Source: Paracoccaceae bacterium (GTDB taxonomy: Bacteria; Pseudomonadota; Alphaproteobacteria; Rhodobacterales; Rhodobacteraceae). From it: a DNA stretch of 64,000 bases. Below, piece by piece: positions 35,151 to 43,336 of the stretch (the stretch's first letter is position 1; each line of letters begins with the position of its first letter). The stretch is taken from assembly GCA_002708925.1 (NCBI GenBank), contig PAPN01000055.1, forward strand, positions 1-64,000, in the 5' to 3' direction. The notes under the pieces were generated by a model. The model made no database searches, had not been told where the DNA came from, and saw only the letters and a program-made list of their open reading frames with translations. A program made the position numbers and the translations under genes.

Positions 35151-36956
35151 ATGAATCTCAACGATACCATCGCACGCGTCACCGATCGGATCATTGCCCG
35201 CAGCGCCCCGACACGCCAGGCCTATCTTGCGCGCACCCAGGCCGCAATTCAGGCCGGGCCCGCCCGCACGCATCTGACCTGCGGCAACCAGGCCCATGCC
35301 TATGCCGCCATGGGCGCGGATCAGGACGCGCTGATTCAGGGACGCGCGCCCAATCTGGGAATCGTGACCGCCTATAATGACATGCTGTCCGCGCATCAGC
35401 CCTTTGAGCATTACCCCAGCCTGATCCGCGACACAGCCCGCGCGAACGGTGCCACAGCGCAGGTGGCGGGCGGCGTTCCGGCCATGTGCGATGGTGTGAC
35501 CCAGGGCCAGACCGGGATGGAGCTGTCTCTGTTTTCGCGCGATGTGATCGCGATGGCGGCGGGCGTGGCACTGTCGCATAACACTTTTGATGCTGCGATC
35601 TATCTGGGGGTCTGCGATAAGATTGTCCCCGGCCTGGTGATCGCTGCGGCCACTTTTGGCCATGTGCCGGCGGTGTTCCTGCCCGCCGGGCCGATGACCA
35701 GCGGCTTGCCCAATGATGAAAAGGCCCGCGTGCGGGCGCAATTCGCTGCCGGTCAGGTCGGGCGCGATGCGCTGATGCAGGCCGAGATGGCCAGCTACCA
35801 CGGCCCCGGCACCTGTACCTTCTATGGCACGGCCAACTCGAACCAGATGCTGATGGAGATCATGGGGCTGCACCTGCCCGGCGCGTCTTTTGTCACGCCC
35901 GGCACCCCGCTGCGCGAGGCGCTGACCCGCGCGGGCACCGAACGCGCCCTTCAGATCACCGCTCTGGGGAATGATTTCACCCCCGCCGCCCATGTTCTGG
36001 ACGAGCGCGCCTTTGTGAATGGCATCGTGGGGCTGATGGCGACGGGGGGCTCGACCAACCTGCTGATCCACTTACCCGCCATGGCAAAAGCGGCGGGTAT
36101 CCAGCTGACAATGCAGGATTTTTCCGAAATTTCCCAGGTGGTTCCCCTGCTGGCCAAGGTCTATCCGAACGGCTTGGCCGATGTGAATCATTTCCATGCG
36201 GCGGGGGGTTTGGGCTTTGTCATCGGGCAGTTACTGGAAACCGGGCTGCTGCATGACGACGTCCAGACCATCGCCGGTACCGGCCTGGCCCGTTATGCCC
36301 ATGAGCCGCAATTGATTGAGGGCAAACTGGGCTGGGCCTCGGCCCCGCGCAGCAGTGAGAACGATAAAATCCTGCGCCCGCCCAGCGATCCGTTCCAAAA
36401 AACCGGCGGGCTGGCCCTGATGCAGGGGAATCTGGGGGCCGGGGTCATGAAAATCTCGGCCGTCACGCCCGACCGTCACCGGATCGAGGCCCCCGCGCGC
36501 GTCTTCGATAGCCAGGAAGCCGTCAAAGCGGCTTTTCAGGCGGGCGAGTTCACTCAGGACACCGTGGTGGTCGTCCGGTTTCAGGGGCCGCGCGCCAATG
36601 GGATGCCCGAATTGCATGGGTTGACGCCGACGCTCTCGGTTTTGCAGGATCGCGGGCTGAAGGTTGCGCTGGTGACCGATGGGCGGATGTCCGGGGCCTC
36701 GGGTAAGGTGCCCTCGGCCATCCATGTCTCGCCCGAAGCCGCGATGGGAGGGCCCCTGGCCCGTGTTCAGGACGGGGATCTTCTGCGCGTGGACGCGACG
36801 GCCGGGACGCTGGAAAACCTGACCCACGGGTTCGAGAGCCGCAACCCCGCGTCCCCCGACCTGAGCGCCAACACCACCGGCATGGGCCGCGAGCTGTTCG
36901 AAACCTTCCGCCAATCGGTCGGCCCGGCCACCGAGGGCGCCAGCTCACTCACATGA
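35151..36956 (+). CDS. edd: phosphogluconate dehydratase
   Basis: A 601-residue enzyme of the Ilvd/Edd family that converts 6-phosphogluconate to 2-keto-3-deoxy-6-phosphogluconate in the Entner-Doudoroff pathway. Iron-sulfur cluster ligands lie in MCDGVTQG and GVCDKIVPG, with a further Cys in [25 protein letters not shown] and [10 protein letters not shown] are family signatures. The start has AGGAGGGACTC upstream. The aldolase gene eda follows by 7 bp. Regulation is probably by a LacI-type repressor, as judged from the promoter. Confidence 0.96.
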   Translation: MNLNDTIARVTDRIIARSAPTRQAYLARTQAAIQAGPARTHLTCGNQAHAYAAMGADQDALIQGRAPNLGIVTAYNDMLSAHQPFEHYPSLIRDTARANGATAQVAGGVPAMCDGVTQGQTGMELSLFSRDVIAMAAGVALSHNTFDAAIYLGVCDKIVPGLVIAAATFGHVPAVFLPAGPMTSGLPNDEKARVRAQFAAGQVGRDALMQAEMASYHGPGTCTFYGTANSNQMLMEIMGLHLPGASFVTPGTPLREALTRAGTERALQITALGNDFTPAAHVLDERAFVNGIVGLMATGGSTNLLIHLPAMAKAAGIQLTMQDFSEISQVVPLLAKVYPNGLADVNHFHAAGGLGFVIGQLLETGLLHDDVQTIAGTGLARYAHEPQLIEGKLGWASAPRSSENDKILRPPSDPFQKTGGLALMQGNLGAGVMKISAVTPDRHRIEAPARVFDSQEAVKAAFQAGEFTQDTVVVVRFQGPRANGMPELHGLTPTLSVLQDRGLKVALVTDGRMSGASGKVPSAIHVSPEAAMGGPLARVQDGDLLRVDATAGTLENLTHGFESRNPASPDLSANTTGMGRELFETFRQSVGPATEGASSLT

Positions 36957-36963
36957 GGTTTAC

Positions 36964-37605
36964 ATGATAACACCTTCTGAAACATCAGTTTTTACTGAAT
37001 CTCTGTGCGCAAAAGCCCCCGTCATTCCGGTGCTGGTGGTGCATGAGCCCCGCCACGCCAAAGGGCTGGCGCAGGCGCTGATTTCCGGTGGACTGCCGGT
37101 ATTGGAGGTCACCTTGCGCACCCCCGCCGCTTTGGATGTGATCCGTGAAATGGCTGCGGTTCCGGGGGGAATCGTTGGGGCGGGCACTGTGTTGACCCCG
37201 CAGGATGCCCATGACGCCAAAGCGGCCGGCGCGGCCTTTGCAGTGTCACCCGGAGCGACGGACCGCCTGCTAAGTGCTTGTGAACAGGCGGATTTACCAC
37301 TATTGCCCGGCGCAGCCACCGCCACTGAGGCGATGGCATTGCTAGAGCGGGGCTATCGTGTGCAGAAGTTTTTCCCGGCCGAGGCCTCAGGCGGAGCCCC
37401 CGCGCTTCGGGCGATCGGCGCCCCGTTGCCTCAGATTCTGTTTTGCCCGACCGGCGGGATTGGGCTGCATAATGCGTCCGACTATCTAGCGCTTGGCAAT
37501 ACGCGCTGCGTCGGCGGCAGCTGGGTGGCACCGCAGAATCTGATCCGCGCCGAGGATTGGAGCGGGATTGAAACCCTGGCACGCGAAGCTGCGTCCCTGC
37601 ATTAA
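36964..37605 (+). CDS. eda: 2-keto-3-deoxy-6-phosphogluconate (KDPG) aldolase
   Basis: A 213-residue class I aldolase that splits KDPG to pyruvate and glyceraldehyde 3-phosphate. The Schiff-base lysine is Lys135 in VQKFFPAE, the general acid/base Glu48 is in PVLEVTLRT, and the phosphate-binding CPTGGIG segment follows. It forms a two-gene operon with edd. Its last codon and stop lie inside the first copy of a 22-bp tandem repeat. Confidence 0.95.
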   Translation: MITPSETSVFTESLCAKAPVIPVLVVHEPRHAKGLAQALISGGLPVLEVTLRTPAALDVIREMAAVPGGIVGAGTVLTPQDAHDAKAAGAAFAVSPGATDRLLSACEQADLPLLPGAATATEAMALLERGYRVQKFFPAEASGGAPALRAIGAPLPQILFCPTGGIGLHNASDYLALGNTRCVGGSWVAPQNLIRAEDWSGIETLAREAASLH

Positions 37606-37643
37606 CTTCGCGACATAATATCATTAACTTCGCGACATAATAT
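37600..37643. repeat. perfect 22-bp tandem duplication spanning the eda stop codon
   Basis: Two identical 22-bp units, 37600-37621 and 37622-37643, abut exactly. Each begins CATTAACTTCGCGACATAAT. The first supplies the terminal His codon and the TAA of eda; the second is untranslated. An internal TTCGCGA is palindromic apart from its ends. Confidence 0.9.
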
Positions 37644-37649
37644 ACTGTT

Positions 37650-37916
37650 TTAATTTCTTATTCTACTTTTCCATCCGCCACGTCTGCGCGGTGAAGACAT
37701 CTGATGAAGCCCCTCGGCCAGAATCGCGACCATCGGGTGATCGGGGTGTTTTTGCGCATAGAGAGGGTGCAATTCCGTTAACGCTTTGTGCGCCTCAACC
37801 CCCTCAAGGCTGAGCGCCCAATCCAGAAAAATCGTCCGGCATTCCGCCGCGGTTATCCCTTCAATCCGAAAAGATTCACGGATCAATCCTTTTGGGTCCA
37901 GTGGGTTACGATCCAT
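37650..37916 (-). CDS. conserved small hypothetical protein (88 aa) downstream of glnE
   Basis: An 88-residue protein starting MDRNPLDPKGLIRESF, with acidic and hydrophobic helices (AAECRTIFLDWALS, EAHKALTELHPLYAQKHPD) and a basic, AT-rich-encoded tail. The start is 3 bp after the glnE stop, so the genes are coupled. I recognise no domain; similar small proteins near glnE in related bacteria are recalled but not checked. It converges on eda. Confidence 0.75.
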   Translation of the reverse strand: MDRNPLDPKGLIRESFRIEGITAAECRTIFLDWALSLEGVEAHKALTELHPLYAQKHPDHPMVAILAEGLHQMSSPRRRGGWKSRIRN

Positions 37917-37919
37917 TAT

Positions 37920-40706
37920 TCAACCTTTCCATGAGCCCGATAGAAACGCGTCAATAACCGCGGCGGCTTGAGCGGTTTGCCCGGCCAGCGCGTCTTGTAA
38001 TGCGTTAATCGTGTCATACCCTGTCTCACGCAATAGCATCACGCGCCCGCCCTCGCCAATCTGCTGCGGATCAAGCGGTTTATCGGTCAGAAGCTTCGAC
38101 ACCACCTGCACCTGCCAACAGAGATCATACGCTCTGAGCAGACATTCCTGCTGGGCGTCCGTCAGGGCATCCACGGCAACAGCCGCCGCAATCCCCGCGC
38201 GAACACTGTGCCCGCTATGCCCCGTCAACAAGGCGCAGGTCTGCGCGATCAGCTCGATATCCTGAAGCCGTCCAGGGCCGATCTTGGCGTCCCAGATCCC
38301 GGCCGGAGCCTTTGTTGCGGCGATGCGCCCACGCATTTCAGACACATCGGCCAGAACCTTTGGCGCATCCTGCGGCTGGGTCAGCACCTCGGAGCGCACC
38401 AAGGCCACGGCCTGGGCGACGGTGGCCTCGCCCGCGACGGGCCGGGCGCGGGTCAGGGCCAGATGCTCCCAGGTCCAGGCCTCGGACGTCTGGTAATCGC
38501 GAAAAGACCTGAGACTGACCGCAACCGGCCCTTGCGTGCCGGACGGGCGCAGCCGCATGTCGATTTCGTATAGCCGCCCTTCGGACATCAAAGCCGTCAC
38601 CGCCGTCACGATCGCCTGCGTCAGGCGTGCGTAATAGGGCCGCGTGGCCAGCGGGCGCTTGCCATCGGAACTTTCGACCCCATCGGCATCATAGATCACG
38701 ATCACATCCAGATCCGAGGCCGCATTGATCCGCCCTGCCCCCAGCGATCCCATGCCCAGCAGCATCGCGCCCTTACCCGGCTGAGGCCCATGTTTCAGGG
38801 CGAAATTGTCCGTCACGACAGGCCACAAAGCGCCCAGAACGGCCTGCGCCAGATCGGCATATTCCTGCCCCGCAACATCAGCCGAAATCAGCCCGCGCAG
38901 ATGGTGAACGCCGATCCGGAAATGCCATTCCTTGGCCCAGCGACGGGCGGTATCCAGCTTGCGTTCGTAATCTGGCTCGGTCTGCATCCGTTCGGACAGC
39001 TCCGCTTGCAGGGCGTCCAAACCGGGCCAATCTTCGAAGAAACCGCCCCCGATTACCGCATCGAACACCCCCGCATGGCGCGACAGATGCGCCGCCAATG
39101 CCGGCGAGATTCCAACAATATCCACAAGCAAATCAATCAGTTGCGGGTTTGCCTCGAAGAGAGAGAACACCTGCACCCCGGCCGGAAGCCCGGACAGGAA
39201 CCCATCCAGCGCGACCAGCGCCTCGGCAGGTTTGGCCGCCCGCCGCAAGCGCGACAACAGCTCGGGGCGCAAACGGTCAAAGATCGCCACCGCCCGTTCC
39301 GAGCGCAGCGCGGGATAGCTGGCCCAGCGTTGCAAGATGGTCTCATCGAATTCGGTCTCGGGCTGCGGGCGCGGCGGCGGCGCGGCGTCAGGCGCAAAGA
39401 ACCCCTCGGTCAGGCTGTGCACCTCGTCCAGGCGCGCGGTCAGATCCGATTGCAGCGCAGCGACATCCGTGTCCATGAAGGCCGCCAGCCGGGCAAAGCC
39501 TTCGTCGGATTTGGGCAGCAGATGGGTCTGCGCGTCATTGATCATCTGCACCCGGTGCTCGACCTCGCGGTGATAGCGGTAGTGCCGGGTCAGGGTTTCA
39601 GCAACCTGAGAGGGAATCCAGCCTTTCTCGGCCAATGCAGCCAGCCCGTCGCAGGTGCCGCGCAGGCGCAATTCAGGGTCACGCCCCCCGGCGATCAACT
39701 GACGGGTCTGGGTGAAAAACTCGATCTCGCGAATGCCGCCGCGCCCCAGTTTCATGTTGTGCCCGGTCAGGCTGCGCCGCCCGCCGGTGCCCTTATGTTC
39801 ACGGATACGCAGGCGCATGTCGTGGGCGTCCTGAATGGCGGCGAAATCCAGATGTTTGCGCCAGATGAAGGGCCGCAGCACCTTTAGAAACCGCGCGCCA
39901 GCGTCCAGATCCCCGGCCGAGGGGCGCGCCTTGATATAGGCGGCCCGTTCCCAGGTGCGGCCCATGCTTTCGTAATAGGTCTCGGCGGCGGCCATGGCGA
40001 TGCACACGGGCGTGACCGAAGGATCCGGGCGCAGGCGCAGATCGGTGCGGAACACATAGCCCTCGGCTGTGACATCGTTCAGCATGGCCGACATTTTGCG
40101 CGTCGCCCGCACGAACGAGGCCCGCGCATCGTGATAATCGGCCGGGTCGAACCGCGTTTCATCAAACAGGCAGATCAGATCAATATCCGAGGAGTAGTTC
40201 AGCTCATAGGCGCCCATTTTCCCCATCGCCAGGCTGACCATGCCGCCCGCGCTGGGGATGTCATCCTCGGTGGCGCCGGGCAGTTTGCCGCGCCGGATTT
40301 CCGCCCCAACAGTGGCCTGCAACGCCACGTCGCTGGCCAGATCGGCAAAGCGGGTCAGCGTGCCGGTGACCATCTCCAGCGGCCAGACCCCGGCCAGATC
40401 GCACAGCCCCGACAAAAGCGCGATGCGCCGCTTCGCCTGCCGCAGATGCGCCGCCAGTTGATCGGGCGGACAGGCGCGCGCCTCAGCGAACAGCGCAACA
40501 ACCGCCTCTTCGGGGTTGTCCAGCGCGGGTGTCAGCCAGGCGTGCTCTTTCTCCATCAAGGTTTTCAGATAGGGGGCGCAGCCGGCGGTGCCCTCAATGA
40601 CCTGCAAGACTTCGGCGGGCAGGTCCGGAAATAAATCGCGCGCTTCGGCCCCGCGATCGGGATCAAAGGGACGCGGCGATCGGCTGATACGGGATGCAAA
40701 CTTCAT
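37920..40706 (-). CDS. glnE: bifunctional glutamine synthetase adenylyltransferase/deadenylase
   Basis: A 928-residue enzyme that adenylylates and deadenylylates glutamine synthetase in response to PII, tuning nitrogen assimilation. Two nucleotidyltransferase domains are visible, each followed by a PII-uridylyltransferase-type helical region: the first active site is YSSDIDLICLFDE (about 171-183), the second ASDLDVIVIYDAD (near residue 664). Length is close to the family norm. No glnA or glnB is adjacent. Confidence 0.95.
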   Translation of the reverse strand: MKFASRISRSPRPFDPDRGAEARDLFPDLPAEVLQVIEGTAGCAPYLKTLMEKEHAWLTPALDNPEEAVVALFAEARACPPDQLAAHLRQAKRRIALLSGLCDLAGVWPLEMVTGTLTRFADLASDVALQATVGAEIRRGKLPGATEDDIPSAGGMVSLAMGKMGAYELNYSSDIDLICLFDETRFDPADYHDARASFVRATRKMSAMLNDVTAEGYVFRTDLRLRPDPSVTPVCIAMAAAETYYESMGRTWERAAYIKARPSAGDLDAGARFLKVLRPFIWRKHLDFAAIQDAHDMRLRIREHKGTGGRRSLTGHNMKLGRGGIREIEFFTQTRQLIAGGRDPELRLRGTCDGLAALAEKGWIPSQVAETLTRHYRYHREVEHRVQMINDAQTHLLPKSDEGFARLAAFMDTDVAALQSDLTARLDEVHSLTEGFFAPDAAPPPRPQPETEFDETILQRWASYPALRSERAVAIFDRLRPELLSRLRRAAKPAEALVALDGFLSGLPAGVQVFSLFEANPQLIDLLVDIVGISPALAAHLSRHAGVFDAVIGGGFFEDWPGLDALQAELSERMQTEPDYERKLDTARRWAKEWHFRIGVHHLRGLISADVAGQEYADLAQAVLGALWPVVTDNFALKHGPQPGKGAMLLGMGSLGAGRINAASDLDVIVIYDADGVESSDGKRPLATRPYYARLTQAIVTAVTALMSEGRLYEIDMRLRPSGTQGPVAVSLRSFRDYQTSEAWTWEHLALTRARPVAGEATVAQAVALVRSEVLTQPQDAPKVLADVSEMRGRIAATKAPAGIWDAKIGPGRLQDIELIAQTCALLTGHSGHSVRAGIAAAVAVDALTDAQQECLLRAYDLCWQVQVVSKLLTDKPLDPQQIGEGGRVMLLRETGYDTINALQDALAGQTAQAAAVIDAFLSGSWKG

Positions 40707-40819
40707 GCGCGCAGATGGCCACGAAGCCGCCCGGTCGTCAACAGGACAAAGCGCAGCCCCTTTACATCTTATGCGGGCTTCGCTCTGCTCGCGCGGGACC
40801 GAGCGAAAGGAATCGCATC

Positions 40820-41287
40820 ATGAGCAAAAGCCTCAAACGCGTCACCCGCGCCTTGCAGGATCTGGGGATCGAGACCGAAATCAAAGAGCTGGGCCTGGCG
40901 CGCACCGCCCAGCAGGCCGCGGATGTCGCCGGGTGCGCCCTGGACCAGATCGCCAAATCCATGATCTTCAAGGGGCTGGAGAGCGGCCAGGCGATCCTGT
41001 TCCTGACGGCGGGGGGCAATCTGGTGGACACAGCCAAGGCCAGCACCGCCGCCCAAGAGCCCCTGGGCAAGGCCGATGCCGCGCTGATCCGGGCGCAGAC
41101 GGGCTTTGCCATTGGCGGCGTTGCGCCCGTCGGCCACCTGAACCCGATCCGCGCCTTTCTGGATCCGCGCCTGCTGGAATTCTCTGAAATCTGGGCCGCA
41201 GCGGGCACGCCGCATCATGTTTTCCCGATCAGCCCGGCCCTTTTACTGGAAAAAACCGGCGCTCAAATATCTGATTTCACTCAGTAA
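40820..41287 (+). CDS. YbaK/ProX-type aminoacyl-tRNA deacylase
   Basis: A 155-residue single-domain protein of the YbaK family, which hydrolyses mischarged aminoacyl-tRNA in trans. The conserved Lys is in QIAKSMIFKG, and VGHLNPIRAFLDP carries the family GxxxP-like motif. The exact specificity (Cys-tRNA-Pro, Ala-tRNA-Pro or other) cannot be told. The ATG at 40820 has AAAGGAAT upstream; the frame from 40694 overlaps glnE's 5' end and is rejected. Confidence 0.85.
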   Translation: MSKSLKRVTRALQDLGIETEIKELGLARTAQQAADVAGCALDQIAKSMIFKGLESGQAILFLTAGGNLVDTAKASTAAQEPLGKADAALIRAQTGFAIGGVAPVGHLNPIRAFLDPRLLEFSEIWAAAGTPHHVFPISPALLLEKTGAQISDFTQ

Positions 41288-41294
41288 ACAAAAA

Positions 41295-41316
41295 TAATGT
41301 AAAAAACATTCACATC
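41295..41316. promoter_or_regulatory. palindromic operator-like site, copy 1
   Basis: Sequence TAATGTAAAAAACATTCACATC (22 bp, cited as one site) lies 8 bp after the ybaK stop. It matches the copy at 41354-41375 at 20 of 22 positions. The core is an inverted repeat ATGTnAA-N5-TTCACAT. Confidence 0.5.
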
Positions 41317-41353
41317 ACCCCTTGTGGCAGACAGGTGCAATCCCAATCTAGTG

Positions 41354-41375
41354 TAATGTGAAAGACATTCACATC
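41354..41375. promoter_or_regulatory. palindromic operator-like site, copy 2
   Basis: A 19-bp core at 41356-41374 forms a perfect inverted repeat ATGTGAA-N5-TTCACAT. It starts 59 bp after copy 1. Its first six bases, TAATGT, could serve as the -10 element of the DUF2852 gene (ATG at 41398), so a bound repressor would block it. Confidence 0.55.
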
Positions 41376-41397
41376 GCAACACAACACGGAGAACCTG

Positions 41398-41835
41398 ATG
41401 ACACCCGCCGCCTCTTATACCGCCAGCACCCCCCATCGCATGGGGTGGCTGTCCCGGACCGAGGCCTGGCTGGACAGCAAGGGGAAAGGCGCCTGGATCG
41501 CCACGATGGTCCTGGGCTTCATCTTCTTCTGGCCGGTTGGCCTGGCCCTTCTCTTTTACATGATCTGGAGCAAACAGATGTTTGGAAAAAAATGCCGCCG
41601 CGGCAATACCCACATGACCCGCCACGGGTTCCACGCCATGCGTTCTTCGGGCAATGCCGCCTTTGACGCCTACAAGGCCGAAACCCTGCGCCGCCTGGAA
41701 GAGGAACAAGAACAGTTCGAAAGCTTCCTTCAGCGCCTGCGCGAGGCAAAGGACAAGGCCGAATTCGACGACTTCATGGACGAGCGCGCCCGCAAGGCAA
41801 GCGACGCCCCCGCAGACGAGCGTACGGACGCCTAA
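41398..41835 (+). CDS. DUF2852 membrane protein
   Basis: A 145-residue protein: a short N-terminus, one membrane segment (WIATMVLGFIFFWPVGLALLFY, residues ~33-54, cited in full as a 22-residue span by position), then a Gly/Lys/Cys loop and a long charged helix (AETLRRLEEEQEQFESFLQRL-type, from ~95) likely to be a coiled coil. The pattern fits DUF2852, common in alphaproteobacteria. Two palindromic sites precede it, suggesting tight control. Function unknown. Confidence 0.78.
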   Translation: MTPAASYTASTPHRMGWLSRTEAWLDSKGKGAWIATMVLGFIFFWPVGLALLFYMIWSKQMFGKKCRRGNTHMTRHGFHAMRSSGNAAFDAYKAETLRRLEEEQEQFESFLQRLREAKDKAEFDDFMDERARKASDAPADERTDA

Positions 41836-41919
41836 CCCCCCTGCATTGGCCCGGCACCCCACCGGGCCCTTGCCCCTCTTTTAGATCCTTTTTACCCCAA
41901 TCATACAGGACCCAAACCC

Positions 41920-42363
41920 ATGACCGCGTGGCACCTGCCCGATCCGCAAACCCAGCCTGAGTTTTATTCGGATGTCGCCTTTAAACGCCTGCTGGCCTTT
42001 GTGATCGACACCGTTCTGATCGTGCTGATCTGTCTGGCCATTCTGCCGTTCACCGCCTTTACGGGGCTGTTTTTCTTCCCTGCACTGATGGCTGTTGTCG
42101 GGTTTCTGTACCGGGTGATCACCATTGCCAATGGCTCGGCCACGCTGGGGATGCGTTTCCTGGCGATCGAGTTCCGCGCCGCCGATGGCCGCCGGTTCGA
42201 TCTGGGGCAGGCGTTTTTGCACACCGTTGGCCTGACCGTCTCCTTTGCCGTGGCGCCGCTGCAATTGGTGTCCATCGTGCTGATGGCCACATCCCAGCGC
42301 GGCCAGGGGCTGACCGACATGGTGCTGGGCTCGGTCGCGATTAACCGCCGCGCCCGCTATTAA
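41920..42363 (+). CDS. RDD-family membrane protein
   Basis: A 147-residue protein with three membrane segments and the RDD signature: an Arg in FKRLLAFVIDTVLI followed by two Asp (the second in GLTDMVLG). RDD proteins are small integral membrane proteins, some proposed as ion or small-molecule transporters. It lies 84 bp after the DUF2852 gene and 78 bp before bpt; a common transcript is possible. Confidence 0.85.
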   Translation: MTAWHLPDPQTQPEFYSDVAFKRLLAFVIDTVLIVLICLAILPFTAFTGLFFFPALMAVVGFLYRVITIANGSATLGMRFLAIEFRAADGRRFDLGQAFLHTVGLTVSFAVAPLQLVSIVLMATSQRGQGLTDMVLGSVAINRRARY

Positions 42364-42441
42364 GCCTGCGTTGAAACAGGTACTTGGCGCGTCAGGGATT
42401 GGTTGCTATCGTTTACCGCAACCCGACAAGATATATCCCTG

Positions 42442-43257
42442 ATGCGCCATACCCTACCCCTTGCCCCTCAGTTCTATGTGACCGCGCCGCAGCCCTGCCC
42501 CTACCTGTCGGGCCGGATGGAGCGCAAACTGTTCACGGCTTTGCAGGGCGAAAGCGCGGCGCGTCTGAATGATGAGCTGTCCAAGCAAGGGTTCCGCCGG
42601 TCGCAAAATGTGCTGTACCGCCCGTCCTGTACCGATTGCGCCGCCTGCATGTCCGCCCGCATCCGGGTGGCCGATTTCACCCCCTCGCGCAGTCAGCGCC
42701 GCGTGATCAAGCGCAACGCCCATATGGCCCGCCGCGCCACCTCGCCCTGGGCAACCGAGGAACAATACGATCTGTTCCGCCGCTATCTGGACAGCCGTCA
42801 CGCCGATGGCGGCATGGCCGATATGGACATCTTCGAATTCGCCGCCATGGTCGAGGAAACCCCGATCCGCACCCGCGTGATCGAATATACCGATCGCGAC
42901 AGCGGCGCGCTGCTGGCCACCTGCCTGACCGATATTCTGGATGACGGGGTCAGCATGGTCTATTCCTTCTATGACCCCGAAACCGAGCGGAACTCGACCG
43001 GGACGTATATCATTCTGGATCATATCCAGATCGCCCGCGAGGCCGGCCTGCCCTTTGTCTATCTGGGTTATTGGGTGCCGGGCAGTGCCAAGATGGGCTA
43101 TAAGGCGAAGTTTTCCGGCGTCGAACTGTATCTGGGCGGCGCATGGCAGAAAATGCGCGCCGAGGATGATTATTCAGCCGAGCTGCACCCTCTGTCCACC
43201 GATCCGATTGCCGAACAGGTGGCCAATATCAGCCTGCCCGATCTGCGCGACCGCTAG
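42442..43257 (+). CDS. bpt: aspartate/glutamate leucyltransferase (leucyl-tRNA-protein transferase)
   Basis: A 271-residue enzyme of the ATE/Bpt family that adds Leu to N-terminal Asp or Glu, marking proteins for degradation by ClpAP. The Cys-containing N-terminal motif [13 protein letters not shown] and the second element [16 protein letters not shown] are visible, as is the C-terminal [20 protein letters not shown] region. The ATG at 42442 starts the family-typical sequence; an upstream frame at 42403 is not needed. A bidirectional terminator follows. Confidence 0.9.
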   Translation: MRHTLPLAPQFYVTAPQPCPYLSGRMERKLFTALQGESAARLNDELSKQGFRRSQNVLYRPSCTDCAACMSARIRVADFTPSRSQRRVIKRNAHMARRATSPWATEEQYDLFRRYLDSRHADGGMADMDIFEFAAMVEETPIRTRVIEYTDRDSGALLATCLTDILDDGVSMVYSFYDPETERNSTGTYIILDHIQIAREAGLPFVYLGYWVPGSAKMGYKAKFSGVELYLGGAWQKMRAEDDYSAELHPLSTDPIAEQVANISLPDLRDR

Positions 43258-43288
43258 GCCGTTCGCGTCACAGTCCCCACTCATGCAA

Positions 43289-43310
43289 AAGCCGCCCCGA
43301 AGGGCGGCTT
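43289..43310. terminator. bidirectional intrinsic terminator between bpt and the TRAP operon
   Basis: A perfect 9-bp stem AAGCCGCCC / GGGCGGCTT with tetraloop CGAA, followed by CTTGTTTT on the plus strand and, read on the minus strand, by a T-run. It serves the convergent genes on both sides. Confidence 0.85.
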
Positions 43311-43336
43311 CTTGTTTTCTACGCAGGTCCGTTTTC

